The notes below the pieces were generated by a model. That model made no database searches. It had not been told where the DNA came from and was given only the letters and a program-made list of their open reading frames with translations. Shown here one piece after another: positions 1 to 8,986 of a stretch of 64,000 bases of DNA. This stretch comes from Sinorhizobium terangae (GTDB lineage: Bacteria > Pseudomonadota > Alphaproteobacteria > Rhizobiales > Rhizobiaceae). The stretch covers positions 124,001-188,000 of the forward strand of contig NZ_WITC01000036.1 of assembly GCF_009601505.1 (NCBI RefSeq), in the 5' to 3' direction. Position 1 is the stretch's first letter, and every line of letters starts with the position of its first letter. Position numbers and translations under genes: made by a program.

Positions 1-787
1 AGCGCGAAAGGGCCGCGCTGAGTCTCTCGGCACGCATGTCGACGGAATCCGCCAAGCCTTCGAGCCTCAGCACGGTTGCCGCGCCGTCGGGAAGTGCGCC
101 ATCCAGGAAGCGCCCGCGCACGCTCTCGGGCAGATGTGCCGCGCCGGAAGCCTCCACCGGCTGTGCCATCGTCTCGGCCATGGCCGCAGCAGCTTCGGCG
201 TCGTTGAGGGCCGAAACCACCACCGTCGCGGCCGCCGGCGGAATGGGCAGCACCTTGAACGTGACTTCCGTCAGGATCCCGAGTGTGCCGTAGGAGCCCG
301 CCATGAGCTTGACGAGGTCGAGCCCGGTGACGTTCTTCATGACCCGGCCGCCGGCCTTGATCAGGTCACCGGCGCCATTGACGAAGCGCACGCCGAGCAG
401 GCTGTCGCGCGCCGCACCGGCGACGTAGCGCCGCGGACCGGAAACATTGGCGGCGAATACTCCGCCGATCGTCGGTTCGCCGGACGTGGCGAAGATCGGC
501 CTATGATCCATCGGCTCGAATGAAAGCATCTGACCCTTGGCTCGCAGCGCGGCTTCGACCTCGGCAAGCGGCGTTCCGGCGAGCGCACTCATGGTCATTT
601 CCGCCGGATTGTAGCTGACGATGCCGGAGAGGCGACGCGTCGAGAGCGTCCGATCGGTCCGCACCGGATTGCCGAGTCCCGCACGCGTGCCACCGCCGAT
701 GATTGCCAAGGTGACGCGTTCTGCTGCTGCGGAGCGCACGACGGAGGCGATGCCCTCCGCGCTGGCCGGTTCGAAGTGGACGATCAT
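1..787 (-). CDS. glcE: Glycolate oxidase FAD-binding subunit GlcE, 3' end outside window
   Basis: GlcE is the second flavin subunit of glycolate oxidase (GlcDEF), which oxidises glycolate to glyoxylate at the membrane. About 262 residues are readable from ATG at 787. They show a PCMH-type FAD-binding domain: IGGGTRAGLGNP near residue 30, then TIGGVFAANVSGPRR and KNVTGLDLVKLMAGSYGTLG. The C-terminal part runs off the left edge. The ATG overlaps the glcD stop (ATGA), so glcD and glcE are translationally coupled. glcF would be expected next, beyond the edge. The family call is secure; completeness cannot be judged. Confidence 0.93.
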   Translation of the reverse strand, partial: MIVHFEPASAEGIASVVRSAAAERVTLAIIGGGTRAGLGNPVRTDRTLSTRRLSGIVSYNPAEMTMSALAGTPLAEVEAALRAKGQMLSFEPMDHRPIFATSGEPTIGGVFAANVSGPRRYVAGAARDSLLGVRFVNGAGDLIKAGGRVMKNVTGLDLVKLMAGSYGTLGILTEVTFKVLPIPPAAATVVVSALNDAEAAAAMAETMAQPVEASGAAHLPESVRGRFLDGALPDGAATVLRLEGLADSVDMRAERLSAALSR

Positions 788-2223
788 GCTGTCGGACGCC
801 CTTCGAGCGGAAAAACCTTCGACGGGTTGAGGATCCACTCGGGATCGAAGGCCGAGCGCGCGGCCATCTGCTGGGCGAGATCGGCCCGGCTGTACTGGTG
901 CAGCATCAGATCACGCTTCTCAATGCCGACGCCATGCTCGCCCGTCAGGCAGCCGCCGGCATCGACGCAAAGCTTGAGGATGTCGTTGCCCGCCGCCTCG
1001 GCTCGCGCCGCATCCTCCGGATCGTTTATGTTGTAGAGGATCAGCGGATGCATGTTGCCGTCACCGGCGTGGAAGACGTTTGCCACGCGCAGGCCATAAC
1101 CGGCGACGATCTCGCCGGTCTTGCGCAACACATGTGAAAGCTGGCTTAGCGGCACGGTGCCATCCATGCAGATATAGTCCGCAATGCGGCCCGTCGCGCC
1201 GAAAGCCGATTTCCGACCCTTCCAGATCAGCGCCGCCTCCAATGCGGATTGGCATTCCCGGATCGTGGTGACGCCGTGGCGGCGAGCGACCTCGATGATG
1301 CGTTGAAGCATGGCGTCCATCTCCGCCTCGGACCCCTCGACCTCGACGATCAGCAGAGCCTCGACATCGAGCGGGTAACCGGCATGCGCGAAGGCTTCGC
1401 AGATCTCGATCGCCGGCTTGTCCATGAATTCGATGGCAACGGGAATGATGCCCGCTCCGATGACGTCGGCAACGCAGGCGCCGGCCGCCTCGGACGAGGC
1501 GAATCCGAAGAGCACCGGCCGCGCACCTTCCGGCTTGGCGATCAAGCGCACCGTTGCTTCCGTGACGATGCCGAGCTGGCCTTCCGAACCGCAGACGAGT
1601 CCGAGCAGGTCGTATCCGGCCGCGTCCAGCGCCTTGCCTCCGAGTTCGATCACGGTGCCGTCGAAAAGCACCATCTTCACGCCCATGAGGTTGTTGGTGG
1701 TGACCCCGTATTTCAGGCAATGGGCGCCGCCGGAGTTCATGCCGATATTGCCGCCGATGGTGCAGGCGAGCTGCGAACTGGGGTCGGGCGCATAGAAGAA
1801 GCCGTCCGCCGAGACCGCCTCGGAGATGTTAAGGTTGGTGACGCCCGCCTGAACCGTGGCCGTCCTGTTGAAGAGGTCGATGTCGAGAATGCGCGACATT
1901 TTCGAAAGACCGATGACGACGGCATCCTCCTGCGGGATGGCGCCGCCCGAGAGCGACGTGCCGGCGCCGCGCGGCACGACCGGAACGCCGTAGCGGCTGC
2001 AATATTTGAGCACGGCAGAAACCTGTTCCGTCGTCTCCGGCAGGGCGACGGCAAGCGGCAACCGCCGATAGGCCAGGAACGCATCGGTCTCGAAGGGCTT
2101 CAGCTCGCGCTCCTCGCTGATCAGGCAGCCCTTGGGCAGGAGATCCTTGAGATCGGCAACAATTTCCTGCCGGCGATCCAGAACGGCTTGTTTCGGTTTC
2201 AGAAACCCGATCGTCTCCGGCAT
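784..2223 (-). CDS. glcD: Glycolate oxidase FAD-linked subunit GlcD
   Basis: Catalytic flavin subunit of glycolate oxidase (glycolate to glyoxylate, electrons to the respiratory chain through GlcF). The 479-residue protein has the FAD_binding_4 domain from about residue 55 to 235, with the flavin loop RGAGTSLSGGA, followed by the FAD-oxidase C-terminal domain with HAGDGNMHP and GEHGVGIEKR. I chose ATG at 2223 because GGGAGG lies just upstream; the frame is open for 17 more codons, but that stretch covers the promoter palindrome at 2253-2275. First gene of a glcDE(F) operon, with a LysR gene diverging on the other side. The shared palindrome suggests control by the FadR-type regulator at 4823. 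Confidence 0.95.
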   Translation of the reverse strand: MPETIGFLKPKQAVLDRRQEIVADLKDLLPKGCLISEERELKPFETDAFLAYRRLPLAVALPETTEQVSAVLKYCSRYGVPVVPRGAGTSLSGGAIPQEDAVVIGLSKMSRILDIDLFNRTATVQAGVTNLNISEAVSADGFFYAPDPSSQLACTIGGNIGMNSGGAHCLKYGVTTNNLMGVKMVLFDGTVIELGGKALDAAGYDLLGLVCGSEGQLGIVTEATVRLIAKPEGARPVLFGFASSEAAGACVADVIGAGIIPVAIEFMDKPAIEICEAFAHAGYPLDVEALLIVEVEGSEAEMDAMLQRIIEVARRHGVTTIRECQSALEAALIWKGRKSAFGATGRIADYICMDGTVPLSQLSHVLRKTGEIVAGYGLRVANVFHAGDGNMHPLILYNINDPEDAARAEAAGNDILKLCVDAGGCLTGEHGVGIEKRDLMLHQYSRADLAQQMAARSAFDPEWILNPSKVFPLEGRPTA

Positions 2224-2252
2224 AGGATCCTCCCAAGCAATACAGCCCACCG

Positions 2253-2275
2253 AGTGGTATTTTTTCTTTACCACT
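2253..2275. promoter_or_regulatory. Candidate GntR/FadR operator in front of glcD
   Basis: Inverted repeat AGTGG-N13-CCACT with an AT-rich centre; the inner bases extend it to AGTGGTA/TACCACT. It lies 30 bp upstream of the glcD start. The same arms and the same 13-bp spacing occur in front of the GntR regulator at 4722-4746, so I read both as sites for that regulator. The site is seen directly; its function is inferred. Confidence 0.65.
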
Positions 2276-2279
2276 AGTG

Positions 2280-2335
2280 CGCCACGCGTTCAAATGAACG
2301 CGTAAAGAACGCCGTAGAACTTTGTATCTAGAGCA
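2280..2335. repeat. RIME-like repeat, partial copy
   Basis: An ACGCGTTC/GAACGCGT palindrome is followed by AAAGAACGCCGTAGAACTTTG. It is a diverged copy of the first half of the intergenic repeat seen intact at 18505-18610 and 56293-56407. The second palindrome is absent. It lies between glcD and the LysR gene. Confidence 0.6.
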
Positions 2336-2427
2336 TCTTATTCGCTTTGTGAAAGCGGAATGCACTAGGATCGACACCCGGCAGATGCTAGGGATCTTTT
2401 CGTTTTCGGCAATAATGGTCAAGATTG

Positions 2428-3324
2428 ATGACAAATATCGGCGATCTCGAGATCTTTGCGCGGGTCGTCTCATCCGGCAGCATGTCGGCGGCAGGACGCC
2501 TGCTCAGTCTATCTCCGGCGGTGATCTCGAAGCGCGTCAAGCGGCTGGAGGACAGGCTCGGCACGCGGCTTCTCCAGCGGACCACGCGGCAAATTTCGCT
2601 GACGGAGGCCGGACAAGGTTTTTACGACCGCGTCCTCGGCATTCTCGCCGGTATCGAGGACGCGGAAGCCTACGCCTCCGGGCGCTCGTCGCAGGCGCAG
2701 GGAACACTCCGGATCAGCGCGCCGACGTCCTTCGGGCGCATGCATATCGCACCGCATCTGACGGGCTTCATGAAGGATCATCCGGACCTCAAACTCCACA
2801 TCGTTCTCAGCGACGATTTCGCCGATATCGTCGCTGAGGGTTTCGATCTTGCCGTCAGGATCGGCGAACTCACGGATTCGAGCCTCGTCGCGCGCAAGCT
2901 CGCGCCTGTCCGTCGCCTCCTCTGCGCCGCACCGAGCTATGTCGCCCGCCACGGTCTCCCGCGTGAAATCGACGATCTCGCGAATCATGTCTGCCTGCCG
3001 GCCCACAATAACGACAACTGGAAGCTGGAAGGGCCCGGCGGCAGCCTCACCTATCGCCCGGAGGGGCCGCTCGTCACCAACTCATCGGAGATCATCCGCG
3101 AGGCGGTGATCGCCGGGGCCGGAATCGCGCTGCGCTCCACCTGGGACATCGGCAAGGAACTGCGCTCCGGACAGTTGGTCCAGGTGCTGCCGCAATGGGA
3201 AGGTTCCCGCAACCTGGCGCTCTCGGCCGTTTATCCAAGCCGGCAATTCCTGCCCGCCAAGGTCCGTCTCTTTATCGAGTACCTCGCCGCGCTTTACGGG
3301 CCGGTGCCCTATTGGGAGCAATAG
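2428..3324 (+). CDS. LysR-family transcriptional regulator
   Basis: A 298-residue LysR-type regulator. The N-terminal winged helix-turn-helix spans about residues 1-60 (IFARVVSSGSMSAAGRLL, then SPAVISKRVKRLEDRLGTRL), followed by the periplasmic-binding-like effector domain (GTLRISAPTSFGRMHIAPHL onwards). ATG at 2428 is preferred; TTG at 2425 sits directly before it. The gene diverges from glcD, so glycolate oxidase is a possible target, but the glcD promoter carries a GntR-type palindrome and no clear LysR box was found. The effector is unknown. The protein resembles the large proteobacterial group of LysR proteins often found beside single enzymes. Confidence 0.88.
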   Translation: MTNIGDLEIFARVVSSGSMSAAGRLLSLSPAVISKRVKRLEDRLGTRLLQRTTRQISLTEAGQGFYDRVLGILAGIEDAEAYASGRSSQAQGTLRISAPTSFGRMHIAPHLTGFMKDHPDLKLHIVLSDDFADIVAEGFDLAVRIGELTDSSLVARKLAPVRRLLCAAPSYVARHGLPREIDDLANHVCLPAHNNDNWKLEGPGGSLTYRPEGPLVTNSSEIIREAVIAGAGIALRSTWDIGKELRSGQLVQVLPQWEGSRNLALSAVYPSRQFLPAKVRLFIEYLAALYGPVPYWEQ

Positions 3325-3334
3325 CCGCGCGGCG

Positions 3335-4609
3335 TTATTTCTGCGCGCTTTCCTCGTGGTGGCGACGGATGCGGCGGACGACGAGCCAGACGCCGAGGAC
3401 AGCAAATGGGACGGCAAGGCCGGTCAGAAGGTTGGGATCGACCGGCAGTTCGTGGCTCACGGCCTTGGCGAGATAGCCGAACAGCCCGACCACATAGTAG
3501 GAAATGGCGGCAACCGACAGGCCTTCTACGGTCTGCTGGAGGCGCAACTGCAGCTTGGCCCGGCGATCCATCGAGTTCAGCAGGGCGCTGTTCTGTTTTT
3601 CGAGTTCGACATCGATCCAGCTTCTGAGAAGCGCCGTGGCACGCGCCAGCTTGCGAGACAGGTTTGCCTGACGCTCCTCGACCGATTGACAGGTCCGCAT
3701 CGCCGGCGCCAACCGACGTTCGAGAAAGGTGCCGATCGTTTCGTAGCCGGGCACGGCCGTCTCGGCCAGTGTGCGAATGCGCTCCTGCACGATGCCGTAA
3801 TAGGCGCGGCTGGCACCGAAACGATAGAGGCTGAGGGCGGCACCGGCCTCGACGTCGGCCGCAAGCCGGGTGATTTCGGAGAGCATCTCGTCGGCCTCTT
3901 CGCGGACGTTTTCCTTCATCCGCTGGGTGATTCCGGTCAGGCCGTCCTCCGTCCTGCGGATTTCCGGCGACAGCGATTGCGCCAGCGGCAGGCCGAGCAT
4001 GGCGAGCGTGCGATAGGTCTCGATATCGAGCAGGCGCTGCACCAGCGCGCCCGTACCCGCTTCCGTCAGGCCGCGGTCGATGACGAGAATCTGCGTCAGC
4101 CCGTCGCCGTTCTGGCGAAAATCGGTCACGAGTACCGCCTGCCCGTTCTTGGTTTCGCTGTAACAGAGGCTGGTCGGGTCGAAGGCCTTGATCGCCTCGC
4201 GCGTCTCCGGCGTGTCCGGCCGGATTTCGAGCCGAATACCGGAAATCAGGGTTCCCGGCGGCGAAAACCCGTCACCGAACGGGTGAATGGGCACCTCGCC
4301 GCCGAAATGGTCCGGCGCCGGAGCGTCCCAGAAATAGGTGGAGAATTCCGTGTGCCGTTCCCAGCGCAGCGTGCCCTGCCCCCAAGGCATGGCATGGTGA
4401 TTGGCATCACGACCGGGCGGCGCGATGCCGCGTGAGCGCGACAGCTCGGACAAGACTGCGTGATCCACGATCGAGCCGCCTTCAGTCATGAAGGCAAGCT
4501 GAAAAATGACGCGAGGCGTCGTCACCAGCGCATAGGGGCGCGAGTGAACCTCACCGAGAACCTGCGCACGCAGCGGCGCGGACGGAAATGCAAAACTGCC
4601 CTTTGCCAT
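3335..4609 (-). CDS. DUF3422 family membrane protein
   Basis: Matches the DUF3422 family: an N-terminal LRAQVLGEVHSRPYALVTTP motif, the stretch WERHTEFSTYFW, and two C-terminal hydrophobic segments (ISYYVVGLFGYLAKAV and LLTGLAVPFAVLGVWLVV) ending in a basic tail. About 424 residues, which I believe is normal for the family. The biochemical role is unknown; a long helical middle region and tail anchoring in the inner membrane can be read from sequence. I chose ATG at 4609 because it begins at the conserved region; a GTG/ATG pair at 4630/4621 would add up to seven residues. Convergent with the LysR gene, with only 10 bp between the stops. Confidence 0.85.
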   Translation of the reverse strand: MAKGSFAFPSAPLRAQVLGEVHSRPYALVTTPRVIFQLAFMTEGGSIVDHAVLSELSRSRGIAPPGRDANHHAMPWGQGTLRWERHTEFSTYFWDAPAPDHFGGEVPIHPFGDGFSPPGTLISGIRLEIRPDTPETREAIKAFDPTSLCYSETKNGQAVLVTDFRQNGDGLTQILVIDRGLTEAGTGALVQRLLDIETYRTLAMLGLPLAQSLSPEIRRTEDGLTGITQRMKENVREEADEMLSEITRLAADVEAGAALSLYRFGASRAYYGIVQERIRTLAETAVPGYETIGTFLERRLAPAMRTCQSVEERQANLSRKLARATALLRSWIDVELEKQNSALLNSMDRRAKLQLRLQQTVEGLSVAAISYYVVGLFGYLAKAVSHELPVDPNLLTGLAVPFAVLGVWLVVRRIRRHHEESAQK

Positions 4610-4721
4610 GAAGCGCTTCATCCCCCTCACGCGTTCATCACCACTTTCTTATCAACCAGTCGAGCAAATTGAACAGGACGCATTGACGCAGTTTGACTTT
4701 TGTCAGTCGCTACCCGTGACG

Positions 4722-4746
4722 AAGTGGACAATCAATTTGACCACTT
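4722..4746. promoter_or_regulatory. Candidate autoregulatory operator of the GntR gene
   Basis: Inverted repeat AAGTGG-N13-CCACTT, extended inside by imperfect ACAA/TTGA arms. It lies about 75 bp upstream of the preferred GTG start and repeats the AGTGG-N13-CCACT architecture seen before glcD. FadR-family proteins commonly bind GGTN-type palindromes and repress their own genes; assignment here is inference. Confidence 0.65.
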
Positions 4747-4822
4747 TCCCGAGCCTGCTAGATTGCGGCCGGACATGGAGGAGAAAAGCGGGAAGCGTCT
4801 CCCTCCATCGGGAGACATTGCC

Positions 4823-5614
4823 GTGACCGAAGACCAGCTCGACCTCTATGCACGCATCAGCCACAGCCGGACGGCGGACGAGGTCGTGCAGCAGATCGAG
4901 CTTCTGATCCTCGAAGGCGTGTTGCGCGACGGCGACCGGTTGCCGGGTGAGCGGGAGCTGTCGAAGCGTTTCGACGTGTCGAGGCCGATCCTGCGCGAAG
5001 CCCTCAAGGAGCTGGAGGCACGCGGACTCGTGGAAAGCCGGCATGGCGGCGGCACGTTCGTCGCCGACGTGGTCGGCCAGATCTTCTCCAAGCCGCTGAT
5101 CGAGCTTATCGGGCGCCACCACAAGGCGACACAGGACTACCTGGAGTACCGGCGGGAGCTCGAGGGCCTGACTGCGGAGCTTGCAGCAAGCCGCGCCACC
5201 GATTTCGACCGCGACATTCTCACGCGCGTCATCGAGCGGATGCGGGCCGCACACCGCAACGGCGATTTCGACGAGGAGCTCTCAGCCGACATCGAGCTGC
5301 ACAACGCGATCGGCGAAAGCGCGCACAACATCATCCTCCTGCATACGCTGCGCGCCTGCTACCGGCTCCTGACCCAGGGGATATTCTTTCACCGCACGTC
5401 GGTGTTCGGCGCTCCGGGCGCGCGCGACCGGCTTCTCGCACAGCATGAGGCGATCTACGATGCCATCATGGCTCGTGACCCGGAGGCCGCCAAGGCGGCG
5501 GCGCAAAGCCATATCGACTTCGTCGCCGCCGCGGCATACGAAGCGGAGCGCACCGGCGAATGGGCGCGCATCGCGCGGCTGCGTCTTCAGCAGCGGGATC
5601 GTGCCGGGTCCTAA
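4823..5614 (+). CDS. FadR-subfamily GntR regulator, probable glycolate/lactate-type (GlcC/LldR-like)
   Basis: The N-terminal GntR winged helix (ADEVVQQIELLILEGVLRDG, RLPGERELSKRFDVSRPILR, EALKELEARGLVESRHGGGTF) is followed by an all-helical FCD effector domain of about 170 residues with the metal-ligand region (DIELHNAIGESAHN and HEAIYDAIMARDPEAA). GTG at 4823 has GGGAG eight bases upstream; an ATG at 4775 without a ribosome site would add 16 residues. E. coli GlcC and LldR belong to this subfamily and regulate 2-hydroxyacid oxidation. With the palindrome shared with glcD, control of glcDEF is the best guess. Effector not proven. Confidence 0.85.
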   Translation: MTEDQLDLYARISHSRTADEVVQQIELLILEGVLRDGDRLPGERELSKRFDVSRPILREALKELEARGLVESRHGGGTFVADVVGQIFSKPLIELIGRHHKATQDYLEYRRELEGLTAELAASRATDFDRDILTRVIERMRAAHRNGDFDEELSADIELHNAIGESAHNIILLHTLRACYRLLTQGIFFHRTSVFGAPGARDRLLAQHEAIYDAIMARDPEAAKAAAQSHIDFVAAAAYEAERTGEWARIARLRLQQRDRAGS

Positions 5615-5854
5615 TATCGGGCTCGGCCGCCCCCGTGATCTCGATGAAATCCGCCGGATGCGACCCAGGCCGAGCCTCGCTTTTTGGCGAAATTAAAGCG
5701 CGTACATATATTTGGCATTGGACGGGGCGATACTGTCGGAACCGCAACGCGGTCTCGCCAGTTTATCGCTGGTCTGAGGTCATTTACAGACAAGATAGGC
5801 GCGCCATACTTGTGCAGTGATTGATGTCTATCGATTCGCAGGAGCATCGACCCA

Positions 5855-6361
5855 TTGAACTTCCTGAACCGGTTAGCTGCTGATGTGCATCTGATGCTGC
5901 GTCGCCCGGCGCGCATGCAGTATGCTGCGCTCTGCTACCGGATCCGCAAGAAGACGGGTGCGCTGGAGATCCTCCTGATCACCAGCCGCGATACCGGCCG
6001 CTGGGTCATTCCCAAGGGCTGGCCGATGCAGGGCAAGCGGGCCCATGAGGTCGCCGAACGCGAGGCCTATGAGGAGGCAGGTGTGAAGGGCAAGGCGCAG
6101 AAAGCCGCGATCGGCGCCTATGTCTATCAGAAGCGCATGAACCATGGCCTGAAGGTCTCCTGCAAGGTCCAGGTACACGCGCTCGAAGTCGATGACTTCT
6201 GCAAGAACTTCCCTGAAAAGGGTACCCGGCGCCTTGAATGGGTCGACTGCAAGGAGGCGGCGAGCCGCGTTGCCGAACCCTCGCTGAAAAGCCTTATCCT
6301 GGCGTTCGGAGAACGGATGGCGGCGGCACCCGCATCCCTGCCCAAGAGCGCGAACGGCTAA
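5855..6361 (+). CDS. Nudix hydrolase
   Basis: A 168-residue Nudix-fold protein, expected to cleave a nucleoside-diphosphate-linked substrate. The Nudix helix is WPMQGKRAHEVAEREAYEEAGV at about residues 53-74. The REAYEEAGV half is canonical, but the first glutamate of GX5EX7REUXEEXGU is replaced by lysine. This PKGWPM-type box is, as I recall, common in rhizobial homologues, so the protein is probably active. Start is TTG at 5855 with GGAG ten bases upstream; ATG 5894 is an alternative. Substrate unknown; diphosphoinositol-polyphosphate or ApnA-type hydrolysis would fit the PKG context. Confidence 0.88.
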   Translation: MNFLNRLAADVHLMLRRPARMQYAALCYRIRKKTGALEILLITSRDTGRWVIPKGWPMQGKRAHEVAEREAYEEAGVKGKAQKAAIGAYVYQKRMNHGLKVSCKVQVHALEVDDFCKNFPEKGTRRLEWVDCKEAASRVAEPSLKSLILAFGERMAAAPASLPKSANG

Positions 6362-6496
6362 ACCGCAAAACGTCGGCGGACAACATCAGCCGTGCTTGGA
6401 AAGCCGGCATCGATCTAGCTGTCATTCTCCTTTCAATTCCGCTTGAACGCGCTCGCCCGTACCGTTACTGGCGATTATGACAATGGAGATCGATCC

Positions 6497-7993
6497 GTGG
6501 CAAAGCCGCGCCTGGAAAAGCTGACCCTGGACAAGGACCTCGACAAGCTCAGCCTTGCCGAAGAGGCCTCTCATCACGTCATGCGCAGGCTGGCGGCCCC
6601 TGGCCTGGCGCTGCTCTTCCTGATTCTCAGCATGGCGTTTGCGGCAATCTACGTTGTCGGCTCGTCGGGTGCTGCAATCGTCGTCGCCGCAGCGGCGATT
6701 GCCGGCTACATGGCGATGAACATCGGCGCCAACGACGTGACGAACAACGTCGGCGCCGCCGTCGGCGCAAAGGCGATGACGATGGCGACGGCCCTGGCGA
6801 TCGCTGCCGTCTTCGAAATCGCCGGCGCGTTGACCGCAGGCCGGAAGGTCACGCTTACAATCGAGGCCGGCATCGTCGACGGAGGGCTCGTCGATCCTCA
6901 GACGCTCGTATGGGTGATGATGGCCGCGCTGATCTCGTCCGCAGCCTGGATCAACATCGCCACCTTTTCCCGCGCACCCGTATCCACCACCCATTCGATC
7001 ATCGGCGGCATCGTCGGCGCCGGCATGACCGCCGCCGGTCTTTCCAGCGTCAAATGGTGGGCGCTCGCCGGCATTACGGCAAGCTGGTCGATATCACCGC
7101 TGCTTGGCGGCGCCATCGCAGCGATCTTCCTGGCCGTTCTCAAGGAATTCATCATCTATCGCGAGGACAAGATCGAGGCCGCGCGGCGCTGGATGCCGAT
7201 CGTCCTGGCTGTGACGGCGGGCGCCTTCACCGCCTATGTGGCGGTTTTTGCGCTCGTTCATGTGGCCATCATTTCCCCTTCGACCGGTCTCCTGGTCGGC
7301 CTGTTCATGGGCATCGTCTGTTATGTGGCGAGCAAGCCGTGGATCCACCGCCAGTCGGAGGGGCTCGACAACCGCAACCAGTCGCTGCGCAAGCTGTTCC
7401 GCATGCCGCTGATATTCTCAGCGGCGCTGCTTTCCTTTGCCCACGGTGCAAATGACGTTTCCAATGCGATTGGTCCACTGTCGGCGATCGTTTCCGCAGT
7501 CAATGGCGCCGTATCGACGGAAAGCGCGAGGGCACCGTTCTGGGTGCTGCTGATCGGCGCGCTCGGCATCTCCATCGGCCTGCTGCTTTACGGGCCGCTC
7601 CTGATCCGGGTCGTCGGTGAAGAGATCACGCGCCTCAATCCCATGCGCGCCTTCTGCGTTGCACTTGCGACGGCAGTCACCGTGCTGCTTGCCTCCGCGC
7701 TTGGTCTGCCGATCAGTTCCACGCACACGGCGGTCGGTGCGGTCTTCGGCGTCGGCTTCTTCCGCGAATGGTACACGCGCCACTCCAGGCGCCGGCTGGA
7801 ATATGTGCGCCGAAAGACCGGGCAGGAAGATTTCATGAGCAAGGCGGAAGCCAATTTTGCCGAGGTGCGTCGACGCCGGCTGGTGCGCCGCTCCCATTTC
7901 CTGACGATCGTTGCGGCCTGGGTCATCACCGTGCCGGCGTCTGCCCTGCTCTCGGCGTTCGTCTATCTCATCCTTTCCGGCCTTTTCCTCTGA
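6497..7993 (+). CDS. PiT-family inorganic phosphate (or related anion) transporter
   Basis: A 498-residue polytopic membrane protein of the PiT family (PF01384), which couples phosphate or sulfate uptake to cations. Both family signatures are present: [17 protein letters not shown] in the N-terminal repeat and [17 protein letters not shown] in the C-terminal repeat, with [15 protein letters not shown] near the end. About ten hydrophobic segments are separated by a cytosolic loop ([10 protein letters not shown]). It has a 40-residue charged N-terminal extension before the first helix. GTG at 6497 follows GGAG with eight-base spacing and is chosen over an upstream TTG. It ends 12 bp before rsmE, so the two may be co-transcribed. 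The transported anion cannot be told from sequence. Confidence 0.9.
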   Translation: MAKPRLEKLTLDKDLDKLSLAEEASHHVMRRLAAPGLALLFLILSMAFAAIYVVGSSGAAIVVAAAAIAGYMAMNIGANDVTNNVGAAVGAKAMTMATALAIAAVFEIAGALTAGRKVTLTIEAGIVDGGLVDPQTLVWVMMAALISSAAWINIATFSRAPVSTTHSIIGGIVGAGMTAAGLSSVKWWALAGITASWSISPLLGGAIAAIFLAVLKEFIIYREDKIEAARRWMPIVLAVTAGAFTAYVAVFALVHVAIISPSTGLLVGLFMGIVCYVASKPWIHRQSEGLDNRNQSLRKLFRMPLIFSAALLSFAHGANDVSNAIGPLSAIVSAVNGAVSTESARAPFWVLLIGALGISIGLLLYGPLLIRVVGEEITRLNPMRAFCVALATAVTVLLASALGLPISSTHTAVGAVFGVGFFREWYTRHSRRRLEYVRRKTGQEDFMSKAEANFAEVRRRRLVRRSHFLTIVAAWVITVPASALLSAFVYLILSGLFL

Positions 7994-8004
7994 AGGTGAC
8001 CGAA

Positions 8005-8742
8005 TTGCGTGCCAATTTCCGTATGCAGCGCCTGTTTTTGGAAAGCCCGCTTCATGCTGGGTCGACACACGAGGCCAGCAAGGAGCACTACAATTATCTC
8101 GTCAACGTGCTGCGCCTCGACGAGGGTGCGTCGCTGCTGGTCTTCAACGGCCGCGACGGCGAGTGGCGGGCGGAACTCTCGCTTCCGTCCAGGAAACGCC
8201 TCCTTCTCACCGCGGTCGAACGGACGCGTCCGCAACCTGCACCGTCAGACCTCGTCTACCTCTTCGCGCCGCTCAAGGTGGGCCGCCTCGATTATCTCGT
8301 CCAGAAGGCCGTCGAAATGGGGGCCGGACGACTGCAACCGGTAATTACACAGCATGTTCAGGGCAAGATCGGCAGCCTCGACCGGGTGCGCGCGAATGTG
8401 ATCGAAGCGGCCGAACAATGCGGCGTGCTCGGCATTCCTCCCGTAGACACCCCGAGAAAACTCGAAGACCTTCTTCAGAGCTGGCCGCGGGACCGCCGTA
8501 TCATCTTCTGCGACGAGGGCAACGAAAGCCAGAATCCGCTGCCGATCCTGCAAGCAATTGCCGAGCGCAAGCTCGCCCTGCTGATCGGCCCCGAAGGCGG
8601 CTTTTCGGAAGCCGAGCGAACGCTGCTGCGCGGCCTGGACTTTGTGACCGCGATCCCGCTCGGACCCCGGATCCTGCGCGCGGATACGGCGGCGGTCGCG
8701 GCGATGGCGGTCATCCAGGCGGCAATTGGCGACTGGCGATGA
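8005..8742 (+). CDS. rsmE: 16S rRNA (uracil-1498-N3)-methyltransferase RsmE
   Basis: RsmE methylates N3 of U1498 in 16S rRNA using SAM. The 245-residue protein has an N-terminal PUA-like part ([14 protein letters not shown]) and a C-terminal SPOUT knot with the SAM-binding motifs [12 protein letters not shown] and [19 protein letters not shown] at 8005 gives the usual [11 protein letters not shown] start and has AAGGTGA just upstream; ATG at 8023 is an alternative. It follows the PiT gene by 12 bp and is followed by a RIME-like repeat. Confidence 0.94.
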   Translation: MRANFRMQRLFLESPLHAGSTHEASKEHYNYLVNVLRLDEGASLLVFNGRDGEWRAELSLPSRKRLLLTAVERTRPQPAPSDLVYLFAPLKVGRLDYLVQKAVEMGAGRLQPVITQHVQGKIGSLDRVRANVIEAAEQCGVLGIPPVDTPRKLEDLLQSWPRDRRIIFCDEGNESQNPLPILQAIAERKLALLIGPEGGFSEAERTLLRGLDFVTAIPLGPRILRADTAAVAAMAVIQAAIGDWR

Positions 8743-8773
8743 TCCGTCGCGCTCGCAAGCGCCCTTGAATGTC

Positions 8774-8870
8774 CCGCGCCGTATCTGACGCTCAAAGATC
8801 GCTGTAGCGCGTTGAATTGCTGCACGATTCGCCCTTAAGTCGGCACTGATTTAGGGAATCCTGGAGCCCG
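8774..8870. repeat. RIME-like repeat, degenerate copy
   Basis: The order of motifs matches the other copies (GCGCC..CTGACGC, GCTGTAGCGC, GAATTGCTGCA, then CCTTAAGTCGG..TGATTTAGG), but both palindromes have decayed. It lies between rsmE and gshA. Confidence 0.55.
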
Positions 8871-8986
8871 GAGTTTTTTTGAGGAGATCTTGAAAGAAAT
8901 TCACTTGCACCGCACGTAATTACGGTTCAAGCACCCATCATCGCTCCTGCTGCCCGGCGGGCGCCGCTCAAACAAAGAAGACGCAT

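Noticed and set aside
5736..5762. GGAAC-N17-AGTT upstream of the Nudix gene as another EcfG promoter
   Set aside because: The -10 element deviates (AGTT), so it falls below the standard used for the six accepted sites.
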